From Myotis daubentonii (taxonomy: Eukaryota; Chordata; Mammalia; Chiroptera; Vespertilionidae): DNA of 64,000 nt. The notes under the pieces were generated by a model, which saw only the letters and a program-made list of their open reading frames with translations, searched no databases and was not told where the DNA came from. Below, piece by piece: positions 45,414-57,231 of this stretch; positions within the stretch are counted from its first letter, which is position 1, and each line of letters opens with the position of its first letter. The stretch is from the NCBI RefSeq assembly GCF_963259705.1, contig NC_081851.1, forward strand, positions 61,154,855-61,218,854, in the 5' to 3' direction. A program made the translations under genes and the position numbers.

Positions 45414-45466
45414 CAACGCAGAGTACTAACCACTATACGATCACGGCGAGCTACTGGGGACCTGAC
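45414..45466 (-). pseudogene. Tailless retropseudogene with a tRNA-His(GTG) 5' half
   Basis: A 53-bp insert between perfect 16-bp target duplications ccattttggaatttca (45,398-45,413 and 45,467-45,482). On the minus strand, 45,447 down to 45,412 reads GCCGTGATCGTATAGTGGTT followed by AGTACTCTGCGTTGTG. This equals, as I know it, the first 36 nt of mammalian tRNA-His(GTG), from position 1 through the anticodon, without mismatch. Its last two bases (TG) overlap the target copy, a 2-nt microhomology suitable for priming. There is no poly(A). A further 19 nt of unknown origin precede position 1 (GTCAGGTCCCCAGTAGCTC). The base before position 1 is C, not the G that mature tRNA-His carries. Known class: 'tailless' retropseudogenes of tRNAs and other small RNAs made by L1 machinery. 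Confidence 0.88.
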
Positions 45467-45974
45467 CCATTTTGGAATTTCAAAGTTCAAGTGTGTTTAC
45501 AAACTTTCCGGACATTATTTAACTTAAGGAAGATAGTTGGGAATATAAAGTAATTGAACTTGATTCCCCAATGAATTCATTACTCATGTAAGTTTCTTCC
45601 GATCCTTTACTCTTAGCACCCTTAGTACAGAAGACTCTGGTTGACGGCTTTCTCTGATAGCTTTAAAAATGGCTAGCAGAAAAAACCCCATTAACCTGAA
45701 AATACGATGGCAATAGGATAATACTTGTTACTTTATAAAGTACTTTAAACATCTGGCTTTGATTTTATTTTCTTTGAAAATCTTTCTGTGAGGGAATTAA
45801 GTTTCCCTATTAGAGGGAATGATTGTGACTTGTCACAGAAACTACTCAGAGGCCCTCTTACTTAGAGAAAGTAGGAGGCCTTTCTTCATTGAAAATTATC
45901 ACAATTAGAGATGACTGGGTAAAACTTTGAAGTCTGATATCATATCAATGAGAAGATAGGGTTGTTAAAAAGTA

Positions 45975-46310
<336 letters not shown>

Positions 46311-46374
46311 ATGGGGCAAGTCACTAAGTGAAGTGGGAAATTAAAAATTTTTTTAAAAAAATCCTCATCTGAGG

Positions 46375-46562
46375 TTATGTTTATTGACTTGAGAGAGGGA
46401 AGAAGGGAGCGAGAGAGAGAGAAACATAATTGGATAATATTCGCCCCAACCGGGGAATCGAACCCTCAACCTATGTATATGTATGCCATGACTGGGAATT
46501 GAACCCACGACCTTTCGGTTTACAGGACAATGCTCCAACCAGTGGAACCACACTGGCCAGGG
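46375..46562 (-). mobile_element. VES-like SINE, older variant
   Basis: Reverse copy: 'tttattgacttgagagaggg', 'atgactgggaattgaaccca', 'cgacctttcggtttacagga', 'aaccacactggccagggc'. Confidence 0.82.
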
Positions 46563-46902
46563 CAGGAGTGGGGAATTTTAAAGTAGAAAGGGTAATGGTA
46601 GATATTGTAGAAAGAAGTAGAAGTAATTAAATAGAACAATTTTGCTTGTGCACATTGAGAAGCACGAAGTCTTCATAAATGCAGAGCCAAGATAACTACT
46701 GTATTTTAAAAATGATTTTTCCAGTTATTACTAACCACAACTCTGTGTGTTTGGGTGTACACATATTTGCTAAACTTGAGTAGAAATGTGTGTATATAGG
46801 AAGACACACTCAATACCCACTCTGGAGCAAATGGCTATAAGGTAGTTGATTTTATGGGCAGATGTCTATTTGAAACAACTGTTAAGTCATGAAAGACTAG
46901 TG

Positions 46903-47094
46903 CAGGGGTGGGCAAACTTTTTGACTCGAGGGCCACAATGGGTTCTTAAACTGGATGGGAGGGCCGGAACAAAAGCATGGATGGAGTGTTTGTGTGAACT
47001 AATATAAATTCAAAGTAAACATCATTACATAAAAGGGTACGGTCTTTTATTTCAATAGTTTTATTGCCTGCGGGCCGTAGTTTGCCCAAGGCTG
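46903..47094. mobile_element. hAT MITE (family A, second copy)
   Basis: Ends CAGGGGTGGGCAAAC and GTTTGCCCAAGGCTG; perfect 8-bp target duplication gactagtg at 46,895-46,902 and 47,095-47,102. Lies in the same orientation as the copy at 22,629-22,842, shorter by about 20 bp near the right end. Confidence 0.93.
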
Positions 47095-47419
47095 GACTAG
47101 TGTATACATCCTGTTTTTACACAAGGAGATAGTTTGTACTTTTCACTGACTTTGGGTTTAGCCTTCTGGCCAATACAAGTAGAATCTAGGGGATTCCCTT
47201 GCTAATGTGCCAACTTAACAAAATTTACTTACATAATTTGTATTTCTATGGTTGGCATCAAAATAACCAGTAACTCTATGAACTTGGTGAAGAATGTAAC
47301 TGATGAAAGTTGCTTATCTAGATCTCTCATACATTCATCTTTTTATTGCATAATACGCAGATTGTGGGGGTTATGTTTCTTTAACCATAGAGAAGAAAGA
47401 TGGTGTATGGAAAAAGGAG

Positions 47420-47850
47420 GAGGAATCCAAACCTGAGTGACTTCACTTCAACTCTCTGGTCCTCGAAGCCTATGACATATGGGAGTGATGATAATCCCCT
47501 AACAGGGCTGCTATGGGAAACAAATGAGATGACGGGGTACAAGTGCTTTGTAAATTGTAAAGTTGTCTGTGCTTAAGACACAGTAATAGATATGTAAGGA
47601 AATGCCAATTTGACTACTTGTGCTATTATTTATATGTGTTTATTTGCAACCAGAAAGTCTCTTCTAATTGTTTTTCTGTAATGTGGACAGAGGTTTAGTT
47701 TGGACAAGGGTGGTAGGTAAATTTTTAACTTTATGTGTAAAATGGTGATAATGTGTTCATGATTAGGGTATTGTGAGTGTTAAATGTGATAAAAATGCTT
47801 AACCCAATGGAAAACATTCTATTAATGGTAGTTATTACTATAATTTGTGG
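47420..47850 (+). mobile_element. Two MIR SINE fragments
   Basis: 47,420-47,600 ('gtgacttcacttcaactctc', 'gagtgatgataatcccctaa', 'aagtgctttgtaaattgtaa') and 47,700-47,850 ('tgtgtaaaatggtgataatg', 'attgtgagtgttaaatgtga') both follow MIR sense order. Confidence 0.5.
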
Positions 47851-48189
47851 TTATCTAAGAGGAGACTTTGAATGAAAAATTAATTTGTAAAATAGGTGAC
47901 TTGAAAGGTCCTTGTTTAGTTTTTTATAAGATAAAAATAAACATCCATACTTCTGTCATTTTAATAAACTTGCATTTTAGAGGATCACTTCATGTGGCAA
48001 AATAGTCTTCTGAAATTGCTTATTTCAATTACAAGATTCAATATGAATTCATTTTTTAGTTAAGGTCATGACAGTTTCCAAGTAGAGTGCTTTTTAAACA
48101 GTAAACATGCAAAATCTAACGATGGTCTGTTATGCACAAGAATTACTAAAAAATGATTGACTTAATACCACACTAATTATTATCATATA

Positions 48190-48292
48190 TAAGAAATAGC
48201 TGATGAATGCATCAATAAGTGGAATCAACAAATGGATGATTTTCTCCCCCCTTCCCTTCTCTCTCTCAAATCAATAAAAAAATTTTCCCCTT
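48190..48292 (+). mobile_element. SINE 3' fragment (VES-like)
   Basis: 'gctgatgaatgcatcaataa', 'gtggaatcaacaaatgg', a TC-rich part and 'caaatcaataaaaaaatttt'. The tRNA head is missing. Confidence 0.65.
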
Positions 48293-48977
48293 TATATAAT
48301 AATTTATAGTAGAGTCACAAGTAGTGATTAGAACATAGTTATTTTGACCAGTGACTTACTTTTGAGTTCTATAAACTTCCTATGACCTTCAGAATGGATT
48401 CAGAATGGAGGCTTGGATTACTCAGTAATAACATTTCCCCCCTCCTACAAAGTTAATAATCACCTTATTGGTCTTTAAACTTTTTTTGATTATTAAATAG
48501 ATAATTTATGAAGGCACTTTGAAGCTTTAAAGCCTTCCTTAAATTCTTTAAAGGGGGTGAAATTGGCACACTAAACAAGCTGTTTTTTCTGTATTTGAAT
48601 GAATGTATTTATGAGATATTAAAAGTTGGATTAAGTTCACTTGTATTAGAATGGAGGGTGATTTTTTGAATAGGAGAGAAATCTTGGCTGGAAAATGAAC
48701 CTTGTTCTTAGATTTTTAAAAAAGACAGTTATTAATTAGATCTTCAGAAATTGCTGTTTTCATCAGCACTTTAATTTTAAAATAAGTATGTTAATATAGA
48801 CTGGCTACGTGGAGTTTTTGTTTACAATTGAGAGGCTTTTTACGTATTGCAAGAAAATGACAGTGTACTTGGATATTGTTTTCAAAAAATTCTAAATTTA
48901 GGCTAGAAGGTCAAGGGAAGGTCAACAATTGTAGCTGATGCCAAATGTCTTACAACTGGATGTTAAGATGGAAATTT

Positions 48978-49087
48978 TTTTAATATTTTATTTTTATTGT
49001 TGACATTATTACAGATGTCTCACCCCCCCCCCCCCCCCCCTTTGTCCACCTCTATTCAGACCTTTCTCTCCCTCCCCTCCCTCTGGC
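48978..49087 (-). mobile_element. Severely 5'-truncated L1 tail
   Basis: A 110-bp insert with poly(T) and 'attattacagatgtctcacc', an 18-C run and a C/T-rich end, as in the reversed 3' end of young bat L1. Flanked by ttaagatggaaatttt and ttaagatagaaattt, a target duplication with one mismatch. Confidence 0.75.
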
Positions 49088-49199
49088 TTAAGATAGAAAT
49101 TTACTGCCTTTAAGTTACAGCTAAACTTGTGATTGATGGAACAGGGTTTGTGACCACAGCTCTTTACCTAAAGCAGTGATATGATAATTCACACCTTGT

Positions 49200-49570
49200 T
49201 GTAAAAGTTTAATTTTTTTAAATTTAAAAAGCAATAATCTTTGTAGACACTTGGAAAACACAAAATAAAAAGGAAGAAAGTAAAAATCATATCAACTAGT
49301 GGTAACCACTGCTGACATTTTAGTATACATCTTTTAGTTTATATCCTTTTGTAATTTTTCCTAAATTAAGATCTTACTGTAATTTTGTAATTTACTTTTT
49401 CATTTCATATTGTATTTCCCTATGTGATTAAAAAAATCTCTACAACATGATTTCTTAAGTGGCATTGAAGTACTACTTAACTAATCCTCTTTTTGGGTGT
49501 GGGGTTATTTCTTGTAAATAATGCTGGCTAAACATCTGTGTAGATAAATCTTGACATTTAGGATAGGTTA
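49200..49570. mobile_element. Probable ancient L1 3' region
   Basis: A/T-rich with 'ggtaaccactgctgacattt', 'tagtatacatcttttagttt' and 'taaataatgctggctaaaca', a style typical of old L1M 3' ends. Family not certain. Confidence 0.35.
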
Positions 49571-49934
49571 TAAAGTAGATTTGTGAGTCAAATGGCATGT
49601 ATATTTTCAAGATTGAAGACACACATCAGTAAATCCATTCAGAAAGGTGTATCCAGTCTGTCTCCCATTAGAATTAGTTTTGTGCTTATTTACAGATACT
49701 TTTGTTTACAAGTGGGCGTTATTTAAAAATGCAACACAGGTAAAAATGGAGATCTTACTGCTTTATTTACATATCTTTGGTTACAATTGATGTTGAAAAT
49801 TTAATAGGATAACTGAATGCAAATTATTAATTGTATATGTTCTTTGACCATCTCTCAGTGTTTCTCTTATTCTTTCATAGATGCCCTTTTGCATACAATA
49901 AATTCCTTTTCATATTTGCTTTTTAATTAAAAAA

Positions 49935-50265
49935 ATTTTATTTATAATTTACAGTATTACAGATGTGCCCCACACTGTCTCTATCAGTTGACCATATTGG
50001 CGTGGGTCAATTTCTAAGGTCTGTTTTGTTCCATTGGTCTATATACCTGTTCTGCCAGCACCAGGCTGTTTTGATTACAGTGGGTTTGTAGTATAGTTTG
50101 ATATCAGATATTGTGATCCCTCCAACTTTGTTCTTTCTCACGATTGCTCAGGCTTTTCAGGGCTTGTTTTGGTTCCATATAAATTTGGGGATATTTGTTC
50201 TAGAACTATGAAATATGCTGTTGGTATTTTAATAGGGATTGAGTTGAATCTATGGTCATCTGCTT
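49935..50265 (-). mobile_element. L1 ORF2 3' fragment
   Basis: Reverse L1 ORF2: 'ttgaccatattggcgtgggt', 'tgttccattggtctatatac', 'gccagcaccaggctgttttg', 'tagtatagtttgatatcaga', 'gggattgagttgaatctatg'. Joined at the left to an L1-like A/T-rich tail. Confidence 0.8.
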
Positions 50266-51006
50266 CAGTGTCCAGTAGTGTGGTAGACTCCAAAGTTTAG
50301 GAGCTGGGTTCAAATCGCCACCACAACCAAGCTTCAGCTTCCTTAACTAAAAACACACACAAAAACCCCCACTTTAAAAGTTTAATATGAAAAGATAATG
50401 TCTTAAAAGCACTTGGCATGTATTGAGTGTAGAAAGTTACCCCTTTTTCAGGGTAAAGGAGAACCTTATGGGACGGATTAGTTTTCTTTTGGGGGTAAAG
50501 AAGTGGAGAAGGACAGGCCAATAGACGACCATATTTAGACAAAGAGCTAGCTTTTTTCCCATTGATGTTATAAGTTGACACCTACCTTATAAAAGGGCTT
50601 TGCAGTTGCTTGTAATGAACACCTATGTTGAAAAGTGCAGAACAGCCTCCTGTTCTAAGCTTTCATGTAGATGGGAGATCAAATAGAACTTACGCATATT
50701 TGTGATTACAGTTTATCATTAAGTTTATAATTTCAGAAGTAGAAATTACTGTGTGCCAGTGTTGTTGAGGAAGACTTCATGGAGATGGGTGGACTTTGTC
50801 AGGCCTTGAAAAATGGGTTGGTCTTAAGAGAGCGTAGTGTAGGATGTACTAGTTTGAAAGATAAAGATAGTAAGGGAGCTTTTTGCAAAATAGTTTAAGC
50901 ACTTGTCTCTCCTTTCTAATAATTTTTCTAAAAGGATTGCTTAAAAAAGTATTTAAAAACAATTAGAGAAAGGCAGTTGAAAGAACAAATGGTGTTAGAG
51001 CAACCT

Positions 51007-51306
51007 TCCTATATAATAAAAGGCTAATATGCAAATTGATTGAATGGCTGAAGGACCGGTTGCTATGATGTGCGCTGATCGCCAGGGGCAGACACCTCAA
51101 CAGGAACTACCCCCTGGTGGGAGCGCTGCTCAGCCAGAAGCTGGGTTCATGGCTGGTGAGTGCAGCGGCGGGAGCCTCTCTGGCCTTTGTGGCAGCACTA
51201 AGGATGTTCGACTGAGGGCTCCCGCACTGCAAGAGGACGCAGGCAGGGCTGAAGGACTTCCCCTCCCTCCCCCTGAGTGCACAGATTTCGTGCACCGGGC
51301 TTCTAG
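51007..51306 (+). mobile_element. HeliBat-type non-autonomous Helitron, 300 bp
   Basis: Starts TCCTATATAATAAAAGGCTA and ends with the hairpin 'gtgcacagatttcgtgcac' and CTTCTAG before a T. The left target base is T and not the usual A. The interior shares 'ctggtgggagcgctgctcag' and 'ggcagcactaaggatgttcg' with the Helitrons at 54,180 and 60,180. Confidence 0.9.
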
Positions 51307-51431
51307 TGTTTAATAAAAGAGGAATATGGGCTGTTTTCCTGTACCCCAGTAGAGCAAAGAATTGATTTAAATAACTGGAAAATTCTTAGGAAAACTGCCT
51401 GAGCAGTCCCAAATGTGACTTCTTAAGAACT

Positions 51432-51655
51432 ATAGAGCCCTAACTGGTTTGGCTCAGTGGATAGAGCATCAGCCTGCGGACTGAAAGGTCCCAGGTTGGA
51501 TTCTGGTCAAGGGCATGTACCTTGGTTGCGGGCACATCCCCAGTTGGGGGCATGCAGGAGGCAGCTGATCGATGTTTCTCTCTCATCGATGTTTCTAACT
51601 GTATCCCTCTTCCTTCCTCTCTGTAAAAAAATAAATAAAATATATTTAAAAAACA
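51432..51655 (+). mobile_element. VES SINE, well preserved
   Basis: Close to a full consensus: 'ctggtttggctcagtggata', 'cctgcggactgaaaggtccc', 'aagggcatgtaccttggttg', 'ctctcatcgatgtttctaac' and a CAA-rich tail. One of the youngest-looking VES copies. Confidence 0.95.
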
Positions 51656-51742
51656 ACAACAATCAAAATAAACAAACAAAAACTGTGGAGATGTGTTCCT
51701 TCTTCCTGTTTTTGAGCAGGTGTATTTTAGGAATGTCTAGTT

Positions 51743-51977
51743 CAGTGATGGCGAACCTTTTGAGCTCGGCGTGTCAGCATTTTGAAAAACCCTAACTTAA
51801 CTCTGGTGCCGTGTTACATATAGAAATTTTTTGATATTTGCAACCATAGTAAAACAAAGACTTATATTTTTGATATTTATTTTATATATTTAAGTGCCAC
51901 TTAACAAAGAAAAATCAACCAAAAAAGTGAGTTCGCATGTCACCTCTGACACACGTGTCATAGGTTCGCCATCACTG
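51743..51977. mobile_element. hAT MITE (family B, second copy)
   Basis: Ends CAGTGATGGCGAACC and GGTTCGCCATCACTG, perfect target duplication gtctagtt (51,735-51,742 and 51,978-51,985). By eye it differs from the copy at 24,838 at only about eight to ten positions in 235. Confidence 0.93.
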
Positions 51978-52689
51978 GTCTAGTTTAAAAGAATCCTGAC
52001 ATGTACTTTAAAATTTCCATGCTAGAGAAACGATGAAAGGAGAGTATGCTGAGAATTTCTGACTTTCTTATCCCTTTTGTTTTCTCAAGTTAGTTACATT
52101 TTATCTAGCTGGATAGACGTTGGTTTTTGGTACTTTTCCCTTCTTTTTACTCCTTACAAATTTTGCCTTTATTGAGCCAAGTTTGGGATTTGAGTGTATA
52201 CTTTACTCCCCCCCCCCCCCTTTTTTAAACTGCTGCTTTAACAAGTCATCTGAGGTAGAGTGTTGTGGCAAAATGGAACTTAAGCTTCTTATTTCCAGAG
52301 TCTTGGCAGATAGATACCAATTTGAGATTTGTCATGAAAACCCTATTCTAAATTTAAGCTTGGGTTCTGTGTGCATTGTTGTTATTAATTTTAGTGACTC
52401 CTTTCCTAACTGGTTATCCCAAATGTCAATAGCTCTTTTGTGGGGTTAATATCTTTTGACTTACTATGGAGTTAATTTTGGGGGGCCAAAAAGGGAATGT
52501 TTAAACTATTTGTCTGAGTCAAGGAAACCTACTCTGACTTTGGATTCCTGTCCCCTGTGTTACAAAACTTTGTAGCCACTGTATCAAAAATACTTTTGAA
52601 AATAGAAATTTAATGCATTGTTGCTTTATAAAGGCTTATAAGAAAGAGAATGTCTCATAAAAAATATGGAGTAATTTAGTGTTATTTGT

Positions 52690-53180
52690 TGCCTAGTCCA
52701 AAGAAGGAGGTTGAACTAGCTAGCTCTTACATGCATCACTTTCTCTATTTACTGTCACCTCCTCACTTTGTGCTTCTCACCTTATTCTCAGTCTCTTCCA
52801 GTTGCCTTATATCTGATTTCTCTGTTTTTAGACTCTCATTACACTTCTTACTCACTCATCACTTTCACCTTATCTTTCTAACACAGTTTTGATCTTATCA
52901 CTCCTCTGCTTCAAAATTTTCCGTGGCTCTCTTCAGGATAATGCCAGTACTCTTAGCCTAAACTTTTAAGTTTAGCCTTAATCTGATTTTCAGGGCTCAG
53001 AGGGATGCCGCCTTCTCCAGGATGTCTTCATTAATAACCCTAAATAGTCAATATAGCATTTTCTTTATACTGTTCTTTTATGCTTGTTTGTGTTCAAACC
53101 TTAGGAGTTAGGATTATTATTAGCAAATTATACATCTCTAGTATCTAGCATAGTGCCTTGCTCTCTAATTACTGGCTTGA
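52690..53180 (+). mobile_element. L2 LINE 3' region
   Basis: 'cactcctctgcttcaaaatt', 'gtggctctcttcaggataat', 'cttctccaggatgtcttcat' and 'tagtatctagcatagtgcct' appear in L2 sense order over about 480 bp. Confidence 0.65.
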
Positions 53181-53629
53181 GGTATGTAGGGTGGGGACCT
53201 TCCTCACTTACTCATGACACATCGTATAAGTCATTGTGTTAGTGAATATGAACTAGTGAGTTACACATTTATTTATATTACATATAAATATATATGCATA
53301 TCTTACCAAAGGTGGGCAAATAAAATTTTATTTTATTATTTATTTATTTAGAGTTTATTTGAGCCCAAACTGACTGATGACATATGCTAGAGAGCAAGAT
53401 CCCAAATGCTTCTGCATTTTATATTTTAAAAGTGTAGAACTTAAAATTTTCCCTTCAATAAAGCTTATGAATGAAAAAGAATTGTTTCCCAAATGGGTGA
53501 CTGTATAAATGATTGTTTTGACAAGGAAATTTTTGAAGAAAGTAATGGGAAAAATAACTGTATGCCAAAATTTGTTATAAAAATGAGATATACCCCTCTC
53601 CTTTTTGTTAAAAAGTTGTATTTTTTAAA

Positions 53630-53900
53630 AAAACTTTTTAATGATTTGAGAGAGAGAAACATTGGTTTTTTGGTTCGCTTATTTATGCGTTCATGGGTTG
53701 ATTCTTTTTTAAAAATATATATTTTTATTGATTTTAGAGAGAGGCAGGGAGAGGGATAGAGAGATAGAAACATGGGTGAGAAAGAAACATCAATTGGCTG
53801 CCTCCTGCACCCCCCCCTATTGGTGATCAAGTTGGCAACCCGGGCATGTGCCTTGACTGGGAATAGAACTGTGACCTCCAGGTTCATGGGCCTGGGCAAC
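53630..53900 (-). mobile_element. VES SINE inserted in an older VES-like SINE
   Basis: 53,630-53,700 is the 3' part of an old reverse SINE ('atgatttgagagagagaaac', 'atttatgcgttcatgggttg'). At 53,705 a second reverse SINE begins with its own tail ('tatatttttattgattttag') and runs to 53,900 ('attggctgcctcctgcaccc'). The continuation of the first is not obvious. Confidence 0.75.
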
Positions 53901-53989
53901 AAATTGTATTTTTGGTAACTTTTTTCAATTTTCTGAAAGTCTTGAGCACATAAGAATTCAGCTTTGAGTTTATTCAACAAACTTGTTTG

Positions 53990-54560
53990 GTTGGCACAGT
54001 TGGAAGATGATGGATTTGACTATTATAAAGACCTGGGTGTGTATCCCTACTTGATTACTTTAAAATGTTATGTCCTTGCAGATTGCTTAATCTAAGCCTC
54101 AGTATCCTTTATACAAACAGGAAACTCATTGCTACCCCCACAAAGTGATTTTGAAGATTATAGAGATATTATGCTATTACTAGAGGCCCAGTGCATGAAA
54201 TTCATGCACTCGGGGGAATCTCTCAGCCCAGCCAGTGCCCTCAGGGGATGTCCAATTTCCGGCTTAGGCCCGCTTCCCGTGGGGAGGGGGCCTAAGCCAG
54301 CAGTTGGACATCCTTAGCGCTGTCATGGAGGCGGGGGTACCACCGCCACTACCACCATGCTCGCCAGCTGTGAGCTGGCTGAGCAGCACTCCCCCTGTGG
54401 GAGTGCACTGACCACTAGGGGGCAGCTCCTGCGTTGAGCATCTGCACCCTGGTGGTCAGTGCGCGTCATAGCTACCGGTTGTTCTGCTGTTTGGTCGATT
54501 TGCATATTAGCAGGTGTTCAGTGAATATTTATTGAGAGAATCAAGACTTATATACCTTCC
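53990..54560 (+). mobile_element. MIR SINE, split by a Helitron
   Basis: Left part 'agacctgggtgtgtatccct', 'gcagattgcttaatctaagc', 'ctcagtatcctttatac' up to 54,179; right part 'ggtgttcagtgaatatttat' after 54,511. Together they make a nearly full MIR. Confidence 0.7.
54180..54511 (-). mobile_element. HeliBat-type non-autonomous Helitron, 5' end lost
   Basis: Left end CTAGAGGCCCAGTGCATG with hairpin 'gtgcatgaaattcatgcac'. The right end stops at 'gatttgcatattagca', before the expected TAATAAAAG/TC terminus, so the 5' end is truncated or rearranged. Interior shared with 60,180-60,639. Confidence 0.85.
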
Positions 54561-54720
54561 ACTTGTGTTCTTATCGTCCCCTGAATCAAAATTACCTTGG
54601 TGGTTTTCAGTGCAGTGTTTTTATAAAGGTAGATTACTGGACCCCATATCTAATCGGCTGTCTCAGCACTGGACGAGAAGTACAAGAATCTGTATTCTAA
54701 ACAAGCCACCCTGGTGGTTC

Positions 54721-54810
54721 TTAACATGTTAAGCGCCCAGCCTGTCTTGTCTTCGGGATGGAAAGTATAGTGTCAGTCACTGGTGACTGACAAGGCGTTT
54801 AACATGTTAA
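54721..54810. mobile_element. Candidate 90-bp TTAA-flanked MITE
   Basis: TTAACATGTTAAGCGCC at the left and GGCGTTTAACATGTTAA at the right form 17-bp inverted ends with one mismatch, both bounded by TTAA. A second inner palindrome 'agtcactggtgact' lies at about 54,774. TTAA targets are typical of piggyBac elements, but the ends are not like those of the element at 59,203, so the assignment is tentative. Confidence 0.5.
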
Positions 54811-55157
54811 GCTTTAGAGTGCATGGGACTCACAGTTTTATTGTGTGGCTGTACCTAATTAAATACTGACAGTGTAACTCAGTTTTAGTCCCATGTATAA
54901 TTAAATTACAGATGAATTGACCATTCCATAGCAAATATTTTCCTGTTGATCTGTAGAGAAGAGTTATGTGTATCTGTAGTTTTGATTATTTTAGTTATTC
55001 TAGTTTTTGTCACAAAATCCAGTATGACTCAGAACTTTAAGGATCTAGAAATCTAGAATACTAGATGTTTACCAATGCACTTCGCCCAGACAAAATAAAA
55101 CCCTTTAAACCACAAATAATCTGTATTTGTTATTTTTTTACTGACAACAAGAATGGA

Positions 55158-55380
55158 TGATGCCCTGGCTGGCTTGTCTCAGTGGTTAGAGTGTTGGCCT
55201 GTGGATTGAAAGGTCTTGTTTTTGATTCCCAAACAAGGGCATGTAACTGGGTTCTTCCCCGCCCTGGGTCAGGGTGTGTTAGGCAACCAATCAATTGTTG
55301 TGTCTCAGATCTATGTTTTTCTCTCGTTCCCTCTCCCTCCCTACCTTCCACTCTCTCTAAAAAATCAATAGAAAAAAAAA
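55158..55380 (+). mobile_element. VES SINE
   Basis: 'gccctggctggcttgtctca', 'gtggttagagtgttggcctg', 'caaacaagggcatgtaactg', TC-rich segment, 'aaaatcaatag' and a long A-rich tail. Confidence 0.88.
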
Positions 55381-55559
55381 ATCCTGGTGAGGATTAACCA
55401 AAAATAAAAAAATAAAAGTAAAATAAAAAAAGAATGGATGAGCTGATATCAGGGATTTAAGTGAAAAGCATAATTCAAAAGTAGGACTGATTTAGTCTCC
55501 TTTCTATGGCTGTACCACCTGAGAACAGTGGTTGGTCCTATAACATTTAAAGGCAGTTT

Positions 55560-55790
55560 GGTATAGGAAACAGCTTGGGCTTAATATAAAAACCAAGGTA
55601 GAAATCTTGATGCATATACTACTACTTTTAGCTGTAGAATCTTCAAGAAAAAGAAATTTTAAACTTGTTTGAATATCCGCATTTCCTTCTCTCTAAAATG
55701 GGAATAATTGTTAAAACACAGGGTTGTTGAGAGGTTTCCTGTGACGGTGCCTGGCATAAGTCAGAATCATAAGAGTCTCAGTGAAAGTAA
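55560..55790 (+). mobile_element. MIR SINE
   Basis: 'ctctctaaaatgggaataat', 'cacagggttgttgagaggtt' and 'acggtgcctggcataagtca' are in MIR sense order. Confidence 0.65.
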
Positions 55791-55819
55791 ATTCTGAAGC
55801 AGTTTAAAATACTTCATTA

Positions 55820-56420
55820 AAAACAGTTGTAACATTTCAAACTTATAAAAATGACAGGAAACTGTAATAGATGCCCAAATGTCCATTGCATAGATCTGTT
55901 AATATTTGCCATGTTTGTTTAGAATCCTTTTTTTAAAAAGAGAAATAAAGTGTCACTGTGTGGTTGAAGGGTTCTCCCAACATCTCTCTCCTTCCTTTCC
56001 CCCACAGATACAAGCCTCTCTGGAAGTGATATATATGTTTCCTGGTTTTTAAATAGTTCTGTAAAATGTCTATATATTTTCCCTAAATAATACATAGTAT
56101 TGTGGCATATTAAAATTTTTTTTTTAGTAAGTGGCTTAAACTATGTACTTGTGGCTTCACTTTTTTTCATTTTACATTGGTTTTGAGGTTTATCCATGTG
56201 TGCACATTTAGATCTTATTCATAATTTCAATTCTCTATTTCATGGTTTATTCGTGGATATTTAGGTTCCAATTTTTATTTTTACTGTTACAAACAATGCT
56301 TCAGGAAACAAGAGACCTTGTCTCTTTCTTCATGTGCATATGTGTAAGAATTCCTCTAGCATATGAACAGAGTTACCTAAAAATTAAATTTAAAAAGTTT
56401 CACTACTGTGTACTTTGATT
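55820..56420. mobile_element. Probable ancient L1 3' region
   Basis: A/T-rich stretch with 'tttgaggtttatccatgtgt' and 'tactgttacaaacaatgctt', similar in style to old L1M 3' ends. The start resembles the last 150 bases of the window. Family uncertain. Confidence 0.35.
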
Positions 56421-57231
56421 GTTTAAAAATTTGGACCAGGGAGCAAAAGTATACCCCCACTCCCCAAAGAAAGAGCAGATGCAAGAGTCTTGGGGTGACT
56501 TGGGTGAGATTTTTTGCAAGACTTTCCTTTAGAAGAAAATAGAGAAGAACCTAAATGAGGACTCTTAAGTTGCAGAGCCTAAATAGAATTTTTCTGAATT
56601 TGTGTTGTTGTGCAGAGTCCCATGAGCCATTCATTACTCATTGTAGCATCTTTTAACTAGCCAACAAAATTGCTTTATAAACTCCAGCCTCATTTAAAAT
56701 ATCTAATTTAAAATTAATTTCAGTTGAAAAATATTTTTTATCTCAAAGTACGCTGATATCCAAATGTATTCTTTAAGAAGTACTTAATATTTGATGATAA
56801 GCTTTGGGAAAATACTTTTAGCTGATATATTTGTAATCTATTTTACATTTTTCTTCATCTATTTAGATAAATGCATGAAAGAATTTTTATGATTCAGTAT
56901 TCTTAAAATGGGAACAGCAGAAATTCTGTTGCATCAGTGCTGGTTACTATGGAAACAGATTTCAAGTGCAAAATAATATGTAAATCTTATAGGAAAACCA
57001 CTTTTTGTTTATCTCTTGACTTGATAGTAATGAAAGAAGGAGATGAACTACATCATATACTCTTTAAAAGCATTTTTAAAACTTGGTGATTTAGGATGGT
57101 CTTGTTGGTCAAAGGGGTAAAGCTAATGAGGGACATTATCTGAAGGAGCTCAGAACAGGCCTCCCCAAGATGTGCCAGTTTGGCCAATGAATTATTTTGT
57201 GCTGAAGGCAGTTGAGACCCTACCCCTCCTT

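Noticed and set aside
54774..54788. Palindrome agtcactggtgact as a stand-alone regulatory site
   Set aside because: It lies in the middle of the TTAA-flanked 90-bp element and is better explained as its inner hairpin.
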